This document shows positions 1 to 9,403 of a DNA stretch of 43,693 nucleotides, piece by piece. Source of the stretch: Phascolarctobacterium_A sp902463975 (GTDB lineage: Bacteria > Bacillota > Negativicutes > Acidaminococcales > Acidaminococcaceae); contig NZ_CABQHJ010000024.1 in assembly GCF_902463975.1 (NCBI RefSeq), forward strand, positions 1 to 43,693. The letters are read 5' to 3'. The notes below the pieces were generated by a model. That model was not told where the DNA came from. It searched no databases and saw nothing but the letters and a program-made list of their open reading frames with translations. The stretch's first letter is position 1. The number at the start of each line of letters is the position of its first letter. The position numbers and the translations under genes were made by a program.

Positions 1-3000
1 ACTCATGCTTCTCCTGCGCATTATAAACGCTGTTGCTGTTTTCAATGCTGACATTTTCACCAGTTATATTTATATCCTTACCCGCAACAACACTGCTGCC
101 TTTAATATTAGCGTCTTTTTGAGCTTCAAGGTCTACGCTGCCCTTAACGCTGCCAACTGTGCTTCCCACCTGTTCAACGTTCTGATTAGCGTACTGATCC
201 TTCTGCTTTTCCTTGCCAATAGTAAAGCCTAAGCCGCCTCCGCTAAGAAGTCCGCTTTTCTTTACAGATTTTATGTGTTCGCTTCCGCTTGTCTGCTCCG
301 CACTGCCGATATTCAGATTGCCGCCGGTTTTTACGCTTACGTCATTATCTGCAACTACGTTGCTACCTTTGACGTTTGTATCCTTGCCACTTTGAATATC
401 TACGCTGCCTGCGGAAACATTACTGCTTACTACGCCGTTTACATTGCTGTAGTCATAAATATCAGTAGTCTTGGAGGACAGGAAACCATTGGATTTCTCG
501 TGGGATTCGTGGAGCTTTTCGTGGTATTCATTCTCATTGGTAATATTGACGTTGCCACCTGCAGCAAGGCTGGCCTTGCCTTCCTCACTAGTAAGGCTGC
601 TGCCCTTGATGTTAATATCACTGCCTGCCAAGACAGATATATCCTCTTTGCCTGCTATATTGGTTCCTTTTACCTTTTCATCCACTACCTTGTCATGGTA
701 GTAGTTGCTGCCACCACGGCTGCCTACCTGTGTTTCCTCACTATAGCTGTCCTTTACGGCGTTGATATTGACATTGCCACCTGCCTGGATAGCAGTGTCT
801 TTATCTACAGCAATGAGTCCACCTTGGATATTGACATCACTGCCTGCGTTGATATTCACATTTCCACCGGTCATCACGCTCTGCTGGTTCTCAACGCTAT
901 GGATTTTCGCAGAGGAACCTGGGCATACTACGCCTACGTGCTTTTCGTTGGCTACTGTTACTATATCAACATTTTGTCCTGCATTCAAGTCAAGGTTCTT
1001 ATCTGCTGCAAGCACGCTGCCTTTATTTATAATATCCTTTTCAGCTTTGATGCTGAGATTTTGCCCAGCACTAATAGAACCAGCGTTACCTACAGTTTTC
1101 TGGTTCAGTCCTTTATACTGGCTTTCTTTCACATTGGCCTCATTAATGATGTTTTCACCTTTGAGGATTGCATCCACTCTGGCACGGATGCTGCCGCCCT
1201 TGTTGGTGATTTTCTTGTCCGCATCCAGCTTGACGTTTTCACCATCTATACGGCCACCAATGTTATTGATGTTCTCACCTTTAAGGTCTACTGTTCCGTC
1301 AGCCCTGATGGTGCCAATGTTTTCTATATTCTCTTTGGAGTAGATGGCTACATCTCCACCTACGATAAGTGCTCCGTCATTAGTAAGGTCCGCTGCTCTT
1401 ACAGAAGCAAGGAATACTTCTGGTACAAGCACCTTCTGTCCGTTTACCTCTTCTTCTACCAGCCATACTATATCACTGGTCAGGGATGCCATCTGCTCTG
1501 CTGTCAGTGCTACGCCTATTTCAAGGTTCAGCTCCTCAGCTGCTACGGCACCTGCTTCCATGAGAGCCGCAAACTGCTCCATGTCGCTTCCATAGTCACC
1601 AAGATACGGTCTTCCTGTGAGCTTTGCAATCTGTTCGATGACAAATTTCTGCTCAAAATAACCGTCACCTAAGCGCTTGCTTATTTTTTCAGGGTCAGAC
1701 TTCACCCTTTCAAACAGATAGTCGCTGGAAAGGAATTCGTGGTAGTCTGCATACTTCTTGTTGGTTTCAATAAGGTAATTAGCACTGGGGTCATTATTAA
1801 GCTTATAAATCTTGCTGTTGATATTAAGGCTTTCAATACCTAAAAGCTTGTCCTGATTCAAAGGATTGTTTTCTGCAGCACTGTTGCCAGAAAGCTTGTC
1901 CTCAACATCTGTAGGAACAGTCTTTTCCCTGTCGTCATACTGCTTGCCGTCTGCTTCCAGTGTCTTGTTGACGGTTTTTGCTGCATTGATTTTCACGCTG
2001 CCTGTAGCACCAAGCACTGCAAGACGTTCGCTGTACGCACCTGGCTCCTGGTCATATACATTATGATCTTCATAAGGTATGACTGTAGTTCCATATACCC
2101 AGTGGCAACCCATATGCCACCTTTTATGCTTCTTATACTTCCAATAATGGTTATCCTGTCCCAGATCATCGTGATGGATTGTACCCTGATAACCAATATT
2201 TTCTACTATTCCGCCTGCATTAATGGTCAAATCCTTGCCGGCCATGATCTTGCTGTAATGGTTGGTTACATTATTATCTGCATTGATAGTGATATTGCCA
2301 CTGGCAATAATGTTGGCATCATTGGTTTCTTCCTTAATGACGCCTGTATGGATTGTCCTTGTAAATTCACGCATAGCATCATAATAACGTGAACCTTCAA
2401 GATGGGGAATCTTGTAGGAGATGTATTCATAGGTAACATCCCAGTCAGTAACAAACTTGTCCTTGACGTTTTCTACATTGCCTGCGTTTATAGTGATATT
2501 CTTCTCGCTCTCAATATCACTGGAACGGTTGAGAAGAGTATTTTCTGCATTCAAAGTAAGGTCTCCTGCTGCACTTATTACGGAGCCCTGCTTATAATTA
2601 CTATTATTCCTGTTGTAGATATTATCTGCGCTTATCTCACCGCTGCCGCCTACAGCAATCAGTCCGTCCTCATTAACGAAATCCTTGTCTGTTCTTTCTT
2701 TGAGGTTTCCGGATACAAAAATGCTGCCCAGGCTTTGGTTGGTAAAGCTGCCTGCAGAAATATCCGCATCTTTTCCAATACCAATATAGCTACTGTCTTC
2801 GTTGGTAAAACGGCCGACTTCAGCTGTCAAATTGCCCTGTACGTCCATGGCAGATCTGGTATTTAGCATATTATCTGCTACGATGATACTGTCATTGCCT
2901 ATATGGATGCTGCCCATATCCTTATTGACAAGGCTGCCAGCAGTAATCTTGCTGTTGCCGTCAAAATAGATATTTGCTGCAGTATTAGTTACAGTGTGTT

Positions 3001-5467
3001 TACCATTAAGCTCCAGATCCTGCCCTGTCATAAGGGCAGTATTGGCATTAGTAATATCCATACCACTGACCTTCATGGTCTGGCCTGCAAGCATGGTGGA
3101 TTTATTGTTGTCTAAGGATGCATCTACTTTTACATCCATATTCTCTGCTGCAGAGATAAGGGAATTCGCTTCATTTACAATGCTTCCTGCAACGATATTG
3201 GCATCTGCACCTGATTTTAAGGTAGACTTCTCCTGATGCAGCCTGCCTGCTACAGTAATGTCCATATCCTTGCCGGATTCTATATAGCCATTTGCAGTAT
3301 TCTCCAAGGTTCCTGCATAGATAGCAACGTTTTCCTTACCGCCTATCTTGCTGGTATTCTCTAAAAGCCCGCCTGCAGAAATATGCAGCTCATTGCCCCA
3401 CAGCTCGCTGCGGTCTACAGTAAGATTATTGGTAACTATATCAAGCCTTTTAGGATTACGCCCGTTAAGTCCATCTCCGTTTACCAGCATGTCTCCCTTA
3501 GAGCTGCTGAACTTCATATTGCCATCTGCCCAGTTAGTTACTTTGCCGGTAGAGATGATTACATTATCCGTATTGATAAAGCCTAAGCCATTAACACTGA
3601 TGCCATTGGCATTAGCGATTACTACACTGGCCTTGTTGCCTGCCACTTCAAGATAGCCGTTCAGGGTACTTGCCTTGGAGCTGGTTACTTCATTTAGGAT
3701 TACCCTTGCGCCCTTACCTGCAAGGAACATATTACGGTCTATGTACCCGCCCAGCTCTGTCTTGACGTACTTGGTAGCATTATTAAGGATAAGTCCGCTG
3801 GACTTGATATTAAAATCGCTGTACAGGTTGCATGATACGCCATTGGCGTTTACTTCAGCAATCTGGACAAGGTCTACACCGTTTGCGGCATGGTCAATTA
3901 TGGGCTTGTATTTTCCGTCCGCATTTGCGTCGGCTACAAGTCCTAAGCTTTCATCTTTTACCTTGTTCTGCTTCACTGTACCAGCTACGCCTGAAATATC
4001 TGCTATTTCAGGATTTGTAAGCTCATCCGGTGTTCTAGGCGGTTCAGGCTCTGGAGGCTCTACAGGCTTATCGGGGTCTGTTTCCTTTATGGATATACTG
4101 CTCTCATCCTTGGCCAGCAGGTTTTCCTTGCTGTATTTTACCTTCTCACCTGCAATTGCGATGCTGCCGTTAGCAGTATAGATACTGCCTTTCACATCCA
4201 CAATGTTTTTGGCCGCTATATCTATGCTGCTCATAGCATTTATGCTGCCGCCTAGGGTAGCTGCACCTTCATTTACACGAATGGTAAGGTTATTGGAAGC
4301 ATCTAATGCACCTGTATTATTCAGTCCCTTGGCTGCATTTATAGACAGGTTGGCAGGATTACGTTTAAAATTACCGCTGCCTTCTGCCTCTTCATATTCC
4401 TCACCAGCTATAAGCTTACCACTGTTGTCTAAAGTACCACCCAACTCAATATCTACCTTGCCACGGGCAGAAAGAGCCGCCTTGTTTTCTATATCACTGT
4501 TATTGGCATCTATGATGATATCGCCACCAGATGTTATGCTTGTCATGACATCTGCCTGAGCACCATCTATTTCTATAGTCTCACGTTTGTTTTCCTCAAA
4601 TACTATCTTGCCGTTATTGGTGATGCTGAGATTCTTTTGGGCAGCAAGATTGCCACCTATCTTCATTCCCAGTCCCTGATTAGTGCCAACAAGACTGATT
4701 TTGCCGGCATACATTCCGCCCAATGCCCCAATATCCAGATTTACCCCGCTGCCCTCGCTATGCAGCGGTGCCGCAGGATTGCCGTTGGCGTCTATCTGAT
4801 TCTTGCCTGCGATTACGTTTATCTCATCCTGTGCCCAGATTTCTGCGTTAATATCTGCTGCATAGGCATAGATATCCAATTTGCTGGCAGGTGCATATTT
4901 GTACTGACCGGTTGCCTCGTCCAATACAGGCATGATACCTGCACCAGCTACATTTATCTTTCCTTTTTCTACAGTAAAGCCATTAAGAGTTCCGTCCGTG
5001 TTGATATTAGGCTTACCTGTAGTAAGGACTGCACGATCAACGTTGATAAAGCCTGCTCCATTGACATTAATGCCGTTGGGGTTGGCTATGATAAGGTTCG
5101 CCTTGCTGCCTGCTATTTCCATAAAACCGTTAAGGCTTGTAGCACCAGTGCCAGTTACCTCCTGCAGAATGGTCTTGGCTGCATTACCTGCCAGCTTAGC
5201 ATTGACATTGACCTTGCCTGCAAGAGCTGTATCTACAGGCGCCTTTCCAGCATTATTATTGAATACAAGGCCTTCCTTGCCAACATTAAAGGAACCTGCC
5301 TTGTTATGGGACAAGCCTGCAGCATTAGGTGCTGCAATATCCACCACAGGGGCAGATGCCTTGGGAGCAGCAAAGGCAGTATAGCATGGCACTACTGCCT
5401 GCATCTGTAACGATACTATTATTGCATAAGCTATAAGCTTCTTTTTACGGCTTGTAAATCTTCCCAT
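1..5467 (-). CDS. TpsA-type filamentous haemagglutinin/CdiA-like exoprotein, 3' end outside window
   Basis: This is a giant secreted beta-helical adhesin or contact-dependent-inhibition protein, exported by the TpsB encoded just upstream. The frame is open from ATG 5467 to the window edge (at least 1822 codons); an AAGGAG lies 9-15 nt before the ATG. Residues 1-33 are a basic, hydrophobic signal peptide ending AFA. A TPS (haemagglutination activity) domain follows, with an NPNGI motif near residue 130. A proline/glutamate-rich linker sits near residues 461-478. A second TPS-like segment with NANGIS near residue 618 comes next. FHA-type repeats (NINA, AGKDI, NIKGS) fill much of the rest. Around residues 1263-1355 a segment with KRLGDGYFEQKF, LTGRPYLGDY and LTSDIVWLVEEE resembles the conserved mid-region of CdiA/FHA proteins. 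The C-terminal tip, which would decide between adhesin and toxin, is not visible. Confidence 0.93.
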   Translation of the reverse strand, partial: MGRFTSRKKKLIAYAIIVSLQMQAVVPCYTAFAAPKASAPVVDIAAPNAAGLSHNKAGSFNVGKEGLVFNNNAGKAPVDTALAGKVNVNAKLAGNAAKTILQEVTGTGATSLNGFMEIAGSKANLIIANPNGINVNGAGFINVDRAVLTTGKPNINTDGTLNGFTVEKGKINVAGAGIMPVLDEATGQYKYAPASKLDIYAYAADINAEIWAQDEINVIAGKNQIDANGNPAAPLHSEGSGVNLDIGALGGMYAGKISLVGTNQGLGMKIGGNLAAQKNLSITNNGKIVFEENKRETIEIDGAQADVMTSITSGGDIIIDANNSDIENKAALSARGKVDIELGGTLDNSGKLIAGEEYEEAEGSGNFKRNPANLSINAAKGLNNTGALDASNNLTIRVNEGAATLGGSINAMSSIDIAAKNIVDVKGSIYTANGSIAIAGEKVKYSKENLLAKDESSISIKETDPDKPVEPPEPEPPRTPDELTNPEIADISGVAGTVKQNKVKDESLGLVADANADGKYKPIIDHAANGVDLVQIAEVNANGVSCNLYSDFNIKSSGLILNNATKYVKTELGGYIDRNMFLAGKGARVILNEVTSSKASTLNGYLEVAGNKASVVIANANGISVNGLGFINTDNVIISTGKVTNWADGNMKFSSSKGDMLVNGDGLNGRNPKRLDIVTNNLTVDRSELWGNELHISAGGLLENTSKIGGKENVAIYAGTLENTANGYIESGKDMDITVAGRLHQEKSTLKSGADANIVAGSIVNEANSLISAAENMDVKVDASLDNNKSTMLAGQTMKVSGMDITNANTALMTGQDLELNGKHTVTNTAANIYFDGNSKITAGSLVNKDMGSIHIGNDSIIVADNMLNTRSAMDVQGNLTAEVGRFTNEDSSYIGIGKDADISAGSFTNQSLGSIFVSGNLKERTDKDFVNEDGLIAVGGSGEISADNIYNRNNSNYKQGSVISAAGDLTLNAENTLLNRSSDIESEKNITINAGNVENVKDKFVTDWDVTYEYISYKIPHLEGSRYYDAMREFTRTIHTGVIKEETNDANIIASGNITINADNNVTNHYSKIMAGKDLTINAGGIVENIGYQGTIHHDDLGQDNHYWKYKKHKRWHMGCHWVYGTTVIPYEDHNVYDQEPGAYSERLAVLGATGSVKINAAKTVNKTLEADGKQYDDREKTVPTDVEDKLSGNSAAENNPLNQDKLLGIESLNINSKIYKLNNDPSANYLIETNKKYADYHEFLSSDYLFERVKSDPEKISKRLGDGYFEQKFVIEQIAKLTGRPYLGDYGSDMEQFAALMEAGAVAAEELNLEIGVALTAEQMASLTSDIVWLVEEEVNGQKVLVPEVFLASVRAADLTNDGALIVGGDVAIYSKENIENIGTIRADGTVDLKGENINNIGGRIDGENVKLDADKKITNKGGSIRARVDAILKGENIINEANVKESQYKGLNQKTVGNAGSISAGQNLSIKAEKDIINKGSVLAADKNLDLNAGQNVDIVTVANEKHVGVVCPGSSAKIHSVENQQSVMTGGNVNINAGSDVNIQGGLIAVDKDTAIQAGGNVNINAVKDSYSEETQVGSRGGSNYYHDKVVDEKVKGTNIAGKEDISVLAGSDINIKGSSLTSEEGKASLAAGGNVNITNENEYHEKLHESHEKSNGFLSSKTTDIYDYSNVNGVVSSNVSAGSVDIQSGKDTNVKGSNVVADNDVSVKTGGNLNIGSAEQTSGSEHIKSVKKSGLLSGGGLGFTIGKEKQKDQYANQNVEQVGSTVGSVKGSVDLEAQKDANIKGSSVVAGKDINITGENVSIENSNSVYNAQEKHE

Positions 5468-5515
5468 GATTACGCACTCCTTAAACCAAATCTAAATTAT
5501 AGCCATGTGAGGCTG

Positions 5516-7231
5516 TCAAATCTGTGCTGTGAGAGTAAATCCGTATGTTCTGCTGTCGCAGGTAAATCCATCTGGTTTCTTTATAGGCCAGCCTACAAAA
5601 GCATCATAATTAAATATGCCTACCTGACCACGCATACCAATAGCTCCACCTACCAGCTCTGTACCTAAAAGATATTCAGTAGACGGGCCAAATACCTTGC
5701 CGTAGTCTATAGCAAGGTAAAGCTGGTGTGGATAGTGTTCTATAGGAAGCCGGAGTTCGTTTCTGATAACGATACCATCTTCTGCAGACAAGGTCTGCTC
5801 TCCGTCAAATCCACGTACACTGTACCAACCACCAATAGAAAAATGCTCGCTTCCATAGATTCGCTGATCGGCCTTCTGTGCCCTTACGGTCAGATTGTAC
5901 TGAGCATCATAGCCTTCACCCATAGAAACAGGTGCTATGAAGTTGGCGTTAAAAAGATACATGTTATATTGTGTGGTAGCTTCACAGCTCATACCATCTG
6001 TCGGTCCGGCATCGGAAAACCATGGCATTCCCTTCTGCCATTTCAAAGAGGTATCAAGTACGCTTGGGCCAAGATACTGTCTATGGTTAAAACCAACCTG
6101 CATAGCTGTTGTCTTCTGTCTCTGAACCTCAATCTCTGTTCCATCTATGTAGCTGTGACGTGTCTTATGGACAAAACCAAGCTCAAAGTCCGTTTTATAA
6201 GTCCTGCCACGATTTACTAAATGAGTCCATGTAAGAGAGGTATTGGTAAATTCACCACTTGATACAAAGGGATTTACAGCATACTCTACAGTCTGGTGAT
6301 AATCATTCTTACTGTGGCTGAAGCTAATCCTTTCGTTGCCGAAGGGAATAGAATAATACAAGCTGTTGGCACGGGTACCCTTCTTCTCACCAGACTGGGT
6401 AGCATCTTCATTCCAGCTTACATAGAACAAATCATTTGCTGAAAAAGGCTGTGACAGCTGAAAACCAGCAGTCATCTGAACCTTACCAGTCTCATCAGTA
6501 CCAGAATTATCTACAGTTGCAAACAAACTCCACGGCTTGCTGCGTTTTACCTCTATCACCAGCTCACTTTCGCCTTCCTTAGCTCCTGGCTTTATCTTAA
6601 TGTCTGCATTCTGATTAGGTACATTATTGAAATTATCTATAGCCTGCTCAATCTCCCTGATATTAAGCAGCGAGCCTCTACCCATTGGCATTGCATTATG
6701 CCAGGTTCCCCATGTTTCTTCTTTAAAACGGATATCTGAGATAATGCCAGGCATTAAAGTAAAAAACATCTTGCCATTGGACAGATCCTGCTGCTCAACA
6801 TAGACACGGGTAGTTACATAGCCACGATTCACGATTTCCTCATTAATGCGCCCCATAAGCTCATTAATACCTTTTACGCCAATCCTTTGACCATTAAAAT
6901 TTGCAAGATATTGATTAATCCAAGCGAATTTATAGCCGAACTTTTCTGCCTTCAGAGAAAATTGCTTTACCAAAAAGGAGTTTTCTTCCTTAGGCAACAA
7001 AAAAACTTCTAAACTGCTACCTTGCTGTTGTGTTTTAGTCATAGACTGACCCACACGATACTGCAATTCCTTTTCAGCACGTTTAGAAGCTTGTTCCTGT
7101 TCTTTTTGTTGTAATATCTGTTGCTGTTTTTGCACGAGATTATCCTGAGGCGCAGAATATACAGTACCTGCTCCCAGATTCAGGGCACTTATAACAACCA
7201 AGAAAAATACCTGCGAGTTCCATCTTTTCAT
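5516..7231 (-). CDS. TpsB outer-membrane transporter (ShlB/FhaC/HecB family)
   Basis: This 571-residue outer-membrane protein should recognise the TPS domain of the neighbouring TpsA and export it through a 16-strand barrel. Residues 1-27 (MKRWNSQVFF onward, ending VYSA) form a signal peptide. A Gln/Lys-rich stretch follows, then POTRA-type sequence (about 60-230; INQYLANFNG, RGYVTTRVYV) and a ShlB-type barrel with a conserved GGWYSVRGF near residue 490 and a C-terminal strand ending in FTLTAQI. I chose ATG 7231 because AAGGTG lies 9 nt upstream; an in-frame GTG at 7249 would add six residues but has no good ribosome site. The stop is 48 bp before tpsA, so the two are almost certainly one transcript. 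Confidence 0.95.
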   Translation of the reverse strand: MKRWNSQVFFLVVISALNLGAGTVYSAPQDNLVQKQQQILQQKEQEQASKRAEKELQYRVGQSMTKTQQQGSSLEVFLLPKEENSFLVKQFSLKAEKFGYKFAWINQYLANFNGQRIGVKGINELMGRINEEIVNRGYVTTRVYVEQQDLSNGKMFFTLMPGIISDIRFKEETWGTWHNAMPMGRGSLLNIREIEQAIDNFNNVPNQNADIKIKPGAKEGESELVIEVKRSKPWSLFATVDNSGTDETGKVQMTAGFQLSQPFSANDLFYVSWNEDATQSGEKKGTRANSLYYSIPFGNERISFSHSKNDYHQTVEYAVNPFVSSGEFTNTSLTWTHLVNRGRTYKTDFELGFVHKTRHSYIDGTEIEVQRQKTTAMQVGFNHRQYLGPSVLDTSLKWQKGMPWFSDAGPTDGMSCEATTQYNMYLFNANFIAPVSMGEGYDAQYNLTVRAQKADQRIYGSEHFSIGGWYSVRGFDGEQTLSAEDGIVIRNELRLPIEHYPHQLYLAIDYGKVFGPSTEYLLGTELVGGAIGMRGQVGIFNYDAFVGWPIKKPDGFTCDSRTYGFTLTAQI

Positions 7232-7318
7232 AGCTCTATTCACCTTCACCCATATAGTCTCTTACAAAAGTAACAGCCGTAAAATATTACCAAAACATCT
7301 GTATTCTTTTTTAGACTC

Positions 7319-7347
7319 ATTATATCCCAAATAATTAAAAAAGTAAA
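7319..7347 (-). promoter_or_regulatory. Promoter of tpsB-tpsA
   Basis: On the minus strand a -35 TTTACT (7347-7342) and a -10 TATAAT (7324-7319) are separated by 17 bp, about 90 nt before the tpsB start. The -10 matches the sigma-A consensus exactly and the -35 in four of six bases. Confidence 0.65.
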
Positions 7348-7363
7348 TAAGTTATTTTTATAA

Positions 7364-7395
7364 CAAAAAAAAAGGCTGGGACAAAACCCAGCCTT
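7364..7395 (-). terminator. Intrinsic terminator downstream of hydG
   Basis: Perfect 9-bp stem (AAGGCTGGG 7372-7380, CCCAGCCTT 7387-7395) with a 6-nt loop. On the minus strand it is followed by a run of T, so it ends transcription coming from hydG before the tpsB promoter. Confidence 0.85.
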
Positions 7396-7475
7396 AAACA
7401 GAAAAACTTAGACTCTAGCGATTCTTTAATTTGTCGAAGTTGGTTTTAGCATAGCCTTTTTTACTGTTTACAACG

Positions 7476-7497
7476 CAAGCCTGCACCCGCAGGCTTG
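7476..7497 (-). other. Perfect 9-bp hairpin just after hydG stop
   Basis: CAAGCCTGC (7476-7484) and GCAGGCTTG (7489-7497) pair around a 4-nt loop, 11 nt past the hydG stop. There is no T-run directly behind it, so it may protect the mRNA 3' end rather than terminate; the true terminator seems to be the one at 7364-7395. Confidence 0.55.
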
Positions 7498-7508
7498 TCT
7501 TTATTATT

Positions 7509-8924
7509 TTAGAAGCGGAAATCTCTTTCGCCTTGAGCAATTTTTTGCAGACGCTCTACACAAACCTCACGCACCTTTTCCTGCGGAATGTTCGGCAGCT
7601 CAGCCTGCACCAGCTTTTCGCCCAAAGCCTTCGTTGCCGGGGAAGCATAATCCTCCAGATATTCCTTCAGCGTAAGCAGCGCATTAGGATGGCAGCAGTT
7701 TTGAATCTGCTTAGACTTGCACAGCTCCATAAATCTATCACCTGTGCGTCCCGCACGATAGCAGGCAGTACAGAACGAAGGCAGGAAGCCAAGCTCCATC
7801 AGCCATTCGATTACTTCATCCAAAGAGCGTTGGTCAGAAACGTCAAACTGCTCGGTATCGGTCGGGCGCACATCCTCGGTGTAACCGCCTACGGAAGTAC
7901 GCGAGCCGCCGCTAATTTGCGAAATACCAAGATGCAGTGCCTTTTCACGCACAGCCTGATTTTCGCGCGTAGAAATAATCATACCTGTATAAGGAACAGC
8001 GATACGGATAATCGCGATAATCTTGCAGAAGGTTGCATCATCAATACCGTTGTCAAAAACGCCCGGATCGATATCATCAGCGCGTTTGATACGCGGTACG
8101 CTGATGGTGTGCGGACCTACGCCATGCACTGCCTCCAGATGCTCTGCATGCATCAAAAGGCCGGCCAGCTCGTAGCGATAACGCTCCAAGCCAAACAGTA
8201 CACCCAAGCCGACATCATCAATGCCGCCTTCCATAGCTCTGTCCATCGCCTCCGTATGGTAAGCGTAATTATGCTTCGGTCCACGCGGATGCAGGTTCTC
8301 ATAGCTTTCCTTATGATAGGTTTCCTGGAAGAGGATATAGGTACCGATGCCTGCTTCCTTCAGCTTGCGGTAATTTTCTACGGTAGTAGCCGCAATGTTT
8401 ACGTTTACGCGGCGGATAGCGCCGTTTTTATGCTTAATAGAATAGATAGTCTTGATGCAGTCCAGAATGTATTCAATAGGATTGTTTACCGGGTCCTCGC
8501 CGGCCTCCAGCGCCAGGCGTTTATGGCCCATATCCTGCAGTGCGATAACCTCAGCACGTACCTCGTCCTGCGTCAGCTTTTTGCGTCCGATATGCTTATT
8601 TGTTGCATGGTAAGGACAGTAAACGCAGTGATTGATACAATAATTGGATAAATACAGCGGAGCAAACAGCACTATACGGTTGCCGTAAAAGTCCTTTTTA
8701 ATCTGCTCAGCCAGAGCAAACATTTCCTGCACTAGCTTTTCGTCCTCGCAGGCAAGCAGTACGCTGGCCTCACGATGGCTTAAGCCCTTGCGCAGCTTAG
8801 CCTTGGCAATAATCTGCTCCAGCAGCTCCTTGTTGTTTTTGTTGGCCTCAGCATAAGCAAGTGTGTCGAGGATTTCCTCATGACAGATAAATTCTTCGGC
8901 CTTCATTGATTTTGCATTATACAT
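7509..8924 (-). CDS. hydG: [FeFe]-hydrogenase maturase HydG (radical SAM tyrosine lyase)
   Basis: HydG cleaves tyrosine to p-cresol and dehydroglycine and converts the latter to the CO and CN- ligands of the hydrogenase H-cluster. The 471-residue length is normal. The radical-SAM cluster motif is C96-x3-C100-x2-C103 (CINHCVYC). The C-terminal cluster motif C385-x2-C388-x22-C411 is what separates HydG from its relative ThiH. AAGGAGGAG lies directly before ATG 8924. The upstream neighbour (8985-9242) belongs to a family linked to iron-only hydrogenases, 60 bp away and on the same strand. hydE, hydF and the hydrogenase itself are not in the window. Confidence 0.95.
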   Translation of the reverse strand: MYNAKSMKAEEFICHEEILDTLAYAEANKNNKELLEQIIAKAKLRKGLSHREASVLLACEDEKLVQEMFALAEQIKKDFYGNRIVLFAPLYLSNYCINHCVYCPYHATNKHIGRKKLTQDEVRAEVIALQDMGHKRLALEAGEDPVNNPIEYILDCIKTIYSIKHKNGAIRRVNVNIAATTVENYRKLKEAGIGTYILFQETYHKESYENLHPRGPKHNYAYHTEAMDRAMEGGIDDVGLGVLFGLERYRYELAGLLMHAEHLEAVHGVGPHTISVPRIKRADDIDPGVFDNGIDDATFCKIIAIIRIAVPYTGMIISTRENQAVREKALHLGISQISGGSRTSVGGYTEDVRPTDTEQFDVSDQRSLDEVIEWLMELGFLPSFCTACYRAGRTGDRFMELCKSKQIQNCCHPNALLTLKEYLEDYASPATKALGEKLVQAELPNIPQEKVREVCVERLQKIAQGERDFRF

Positions 8925-8984
8925 TTTGTCTCCTCCTTACAGGTCAGTAGTATCTTTCCCGTCAGATAGTTGATATCCAGCAGT

Positions 8985-9242
8985 CTATTCCTTGGCAGTT
9001 ACGTTGGAATAAGCAGTTTTAGCATTCACTCCGGCAAGCAGTCCCAGCTTACCGCTCATAGCGCTGATAATATCCTGCGGCGCATCAACGGCAACGCAGA
9101 TAATATTAACATTCTTCTGGCGATAGGGCAGGCCCATGCGACCGATAATATAACTGCTGTAGGTGTGTAAAATTGCGTTAAGCTCTTCCACAGCCTCAGG
9201 CTGCGTTACAATCAGAGAGATAACAGCTACTCTTGTTTCCAT
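8985..9242 (-). CDS. TM1266-family iron-only hydrogenase system putative regulator
   Basis: An 85-residue protein (METRVAVISLIV onward, with VNIICVAVDAPQD and KLGLLAGVNAKTAYS) that I recognise as the TM1266 family, a small ferredoxin-fold/ACT-like family found with [FeFe]-hydrogenase maturation genes. Its role as a regulator is an annotation habit rather than shown. ATG 9242 is preferred because AAGGGTG lies 6 nt upstream; the in-frame GTG at 9251 falls inside that ribosome site. It precedes hydG in the same likely operon. Confidence 0.85.
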   Translation of the reverse strand: METRVAVISLIVTQPEAVEELNAILHTYSSYIIGRMGLPYRQKNVNIICVAVDAPQDIISAMSGKLGLLAGVNAKTAYSNVTAKE

Positions 9243-9313
9243 ACTAATCACCCTTCTCTTTTGGGAACATGGCAGAATCTAAATCTGCTATATTTTGCTG
9301 AATATATCTATAA

Positions 9314-9349
9314 TAGTATACCATATTTCACGAAAAGTGTGGTATACTA
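9314..9349. promoter_or_regulatory. Face-to-face divergent promoters within a perfect 10-bp inverted repeat
   Basis: TAGTATACCA (9314-9323) and TGGTATACTA (9340-9349) are exact reverse complements 16 bp apart. Each arm contains an extended -10 (TGG-TATACT): one reading right toward the gene at 9404, one reading left toward the TM1266-hydG operon. The two promoters overlap, so polymerase or one bound dimer could occupy only one at a time. Confidence 0.6.
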
Positions 9350-9403
9350 ATCCTATAAATATTTATCTGCTTGTAAACAGCTTATACCAAAGGAGCCATT
9401 ATA

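Noticed and set aside
275..1672. Long plus-strand open frame (465 codons) and others in 5-5410
   Set aside because: They lie antisense to the TpsA gene. The minus-strand frame is continuous from 5467 to the edge, has a signal peptide and TPS domain, and explains the region.
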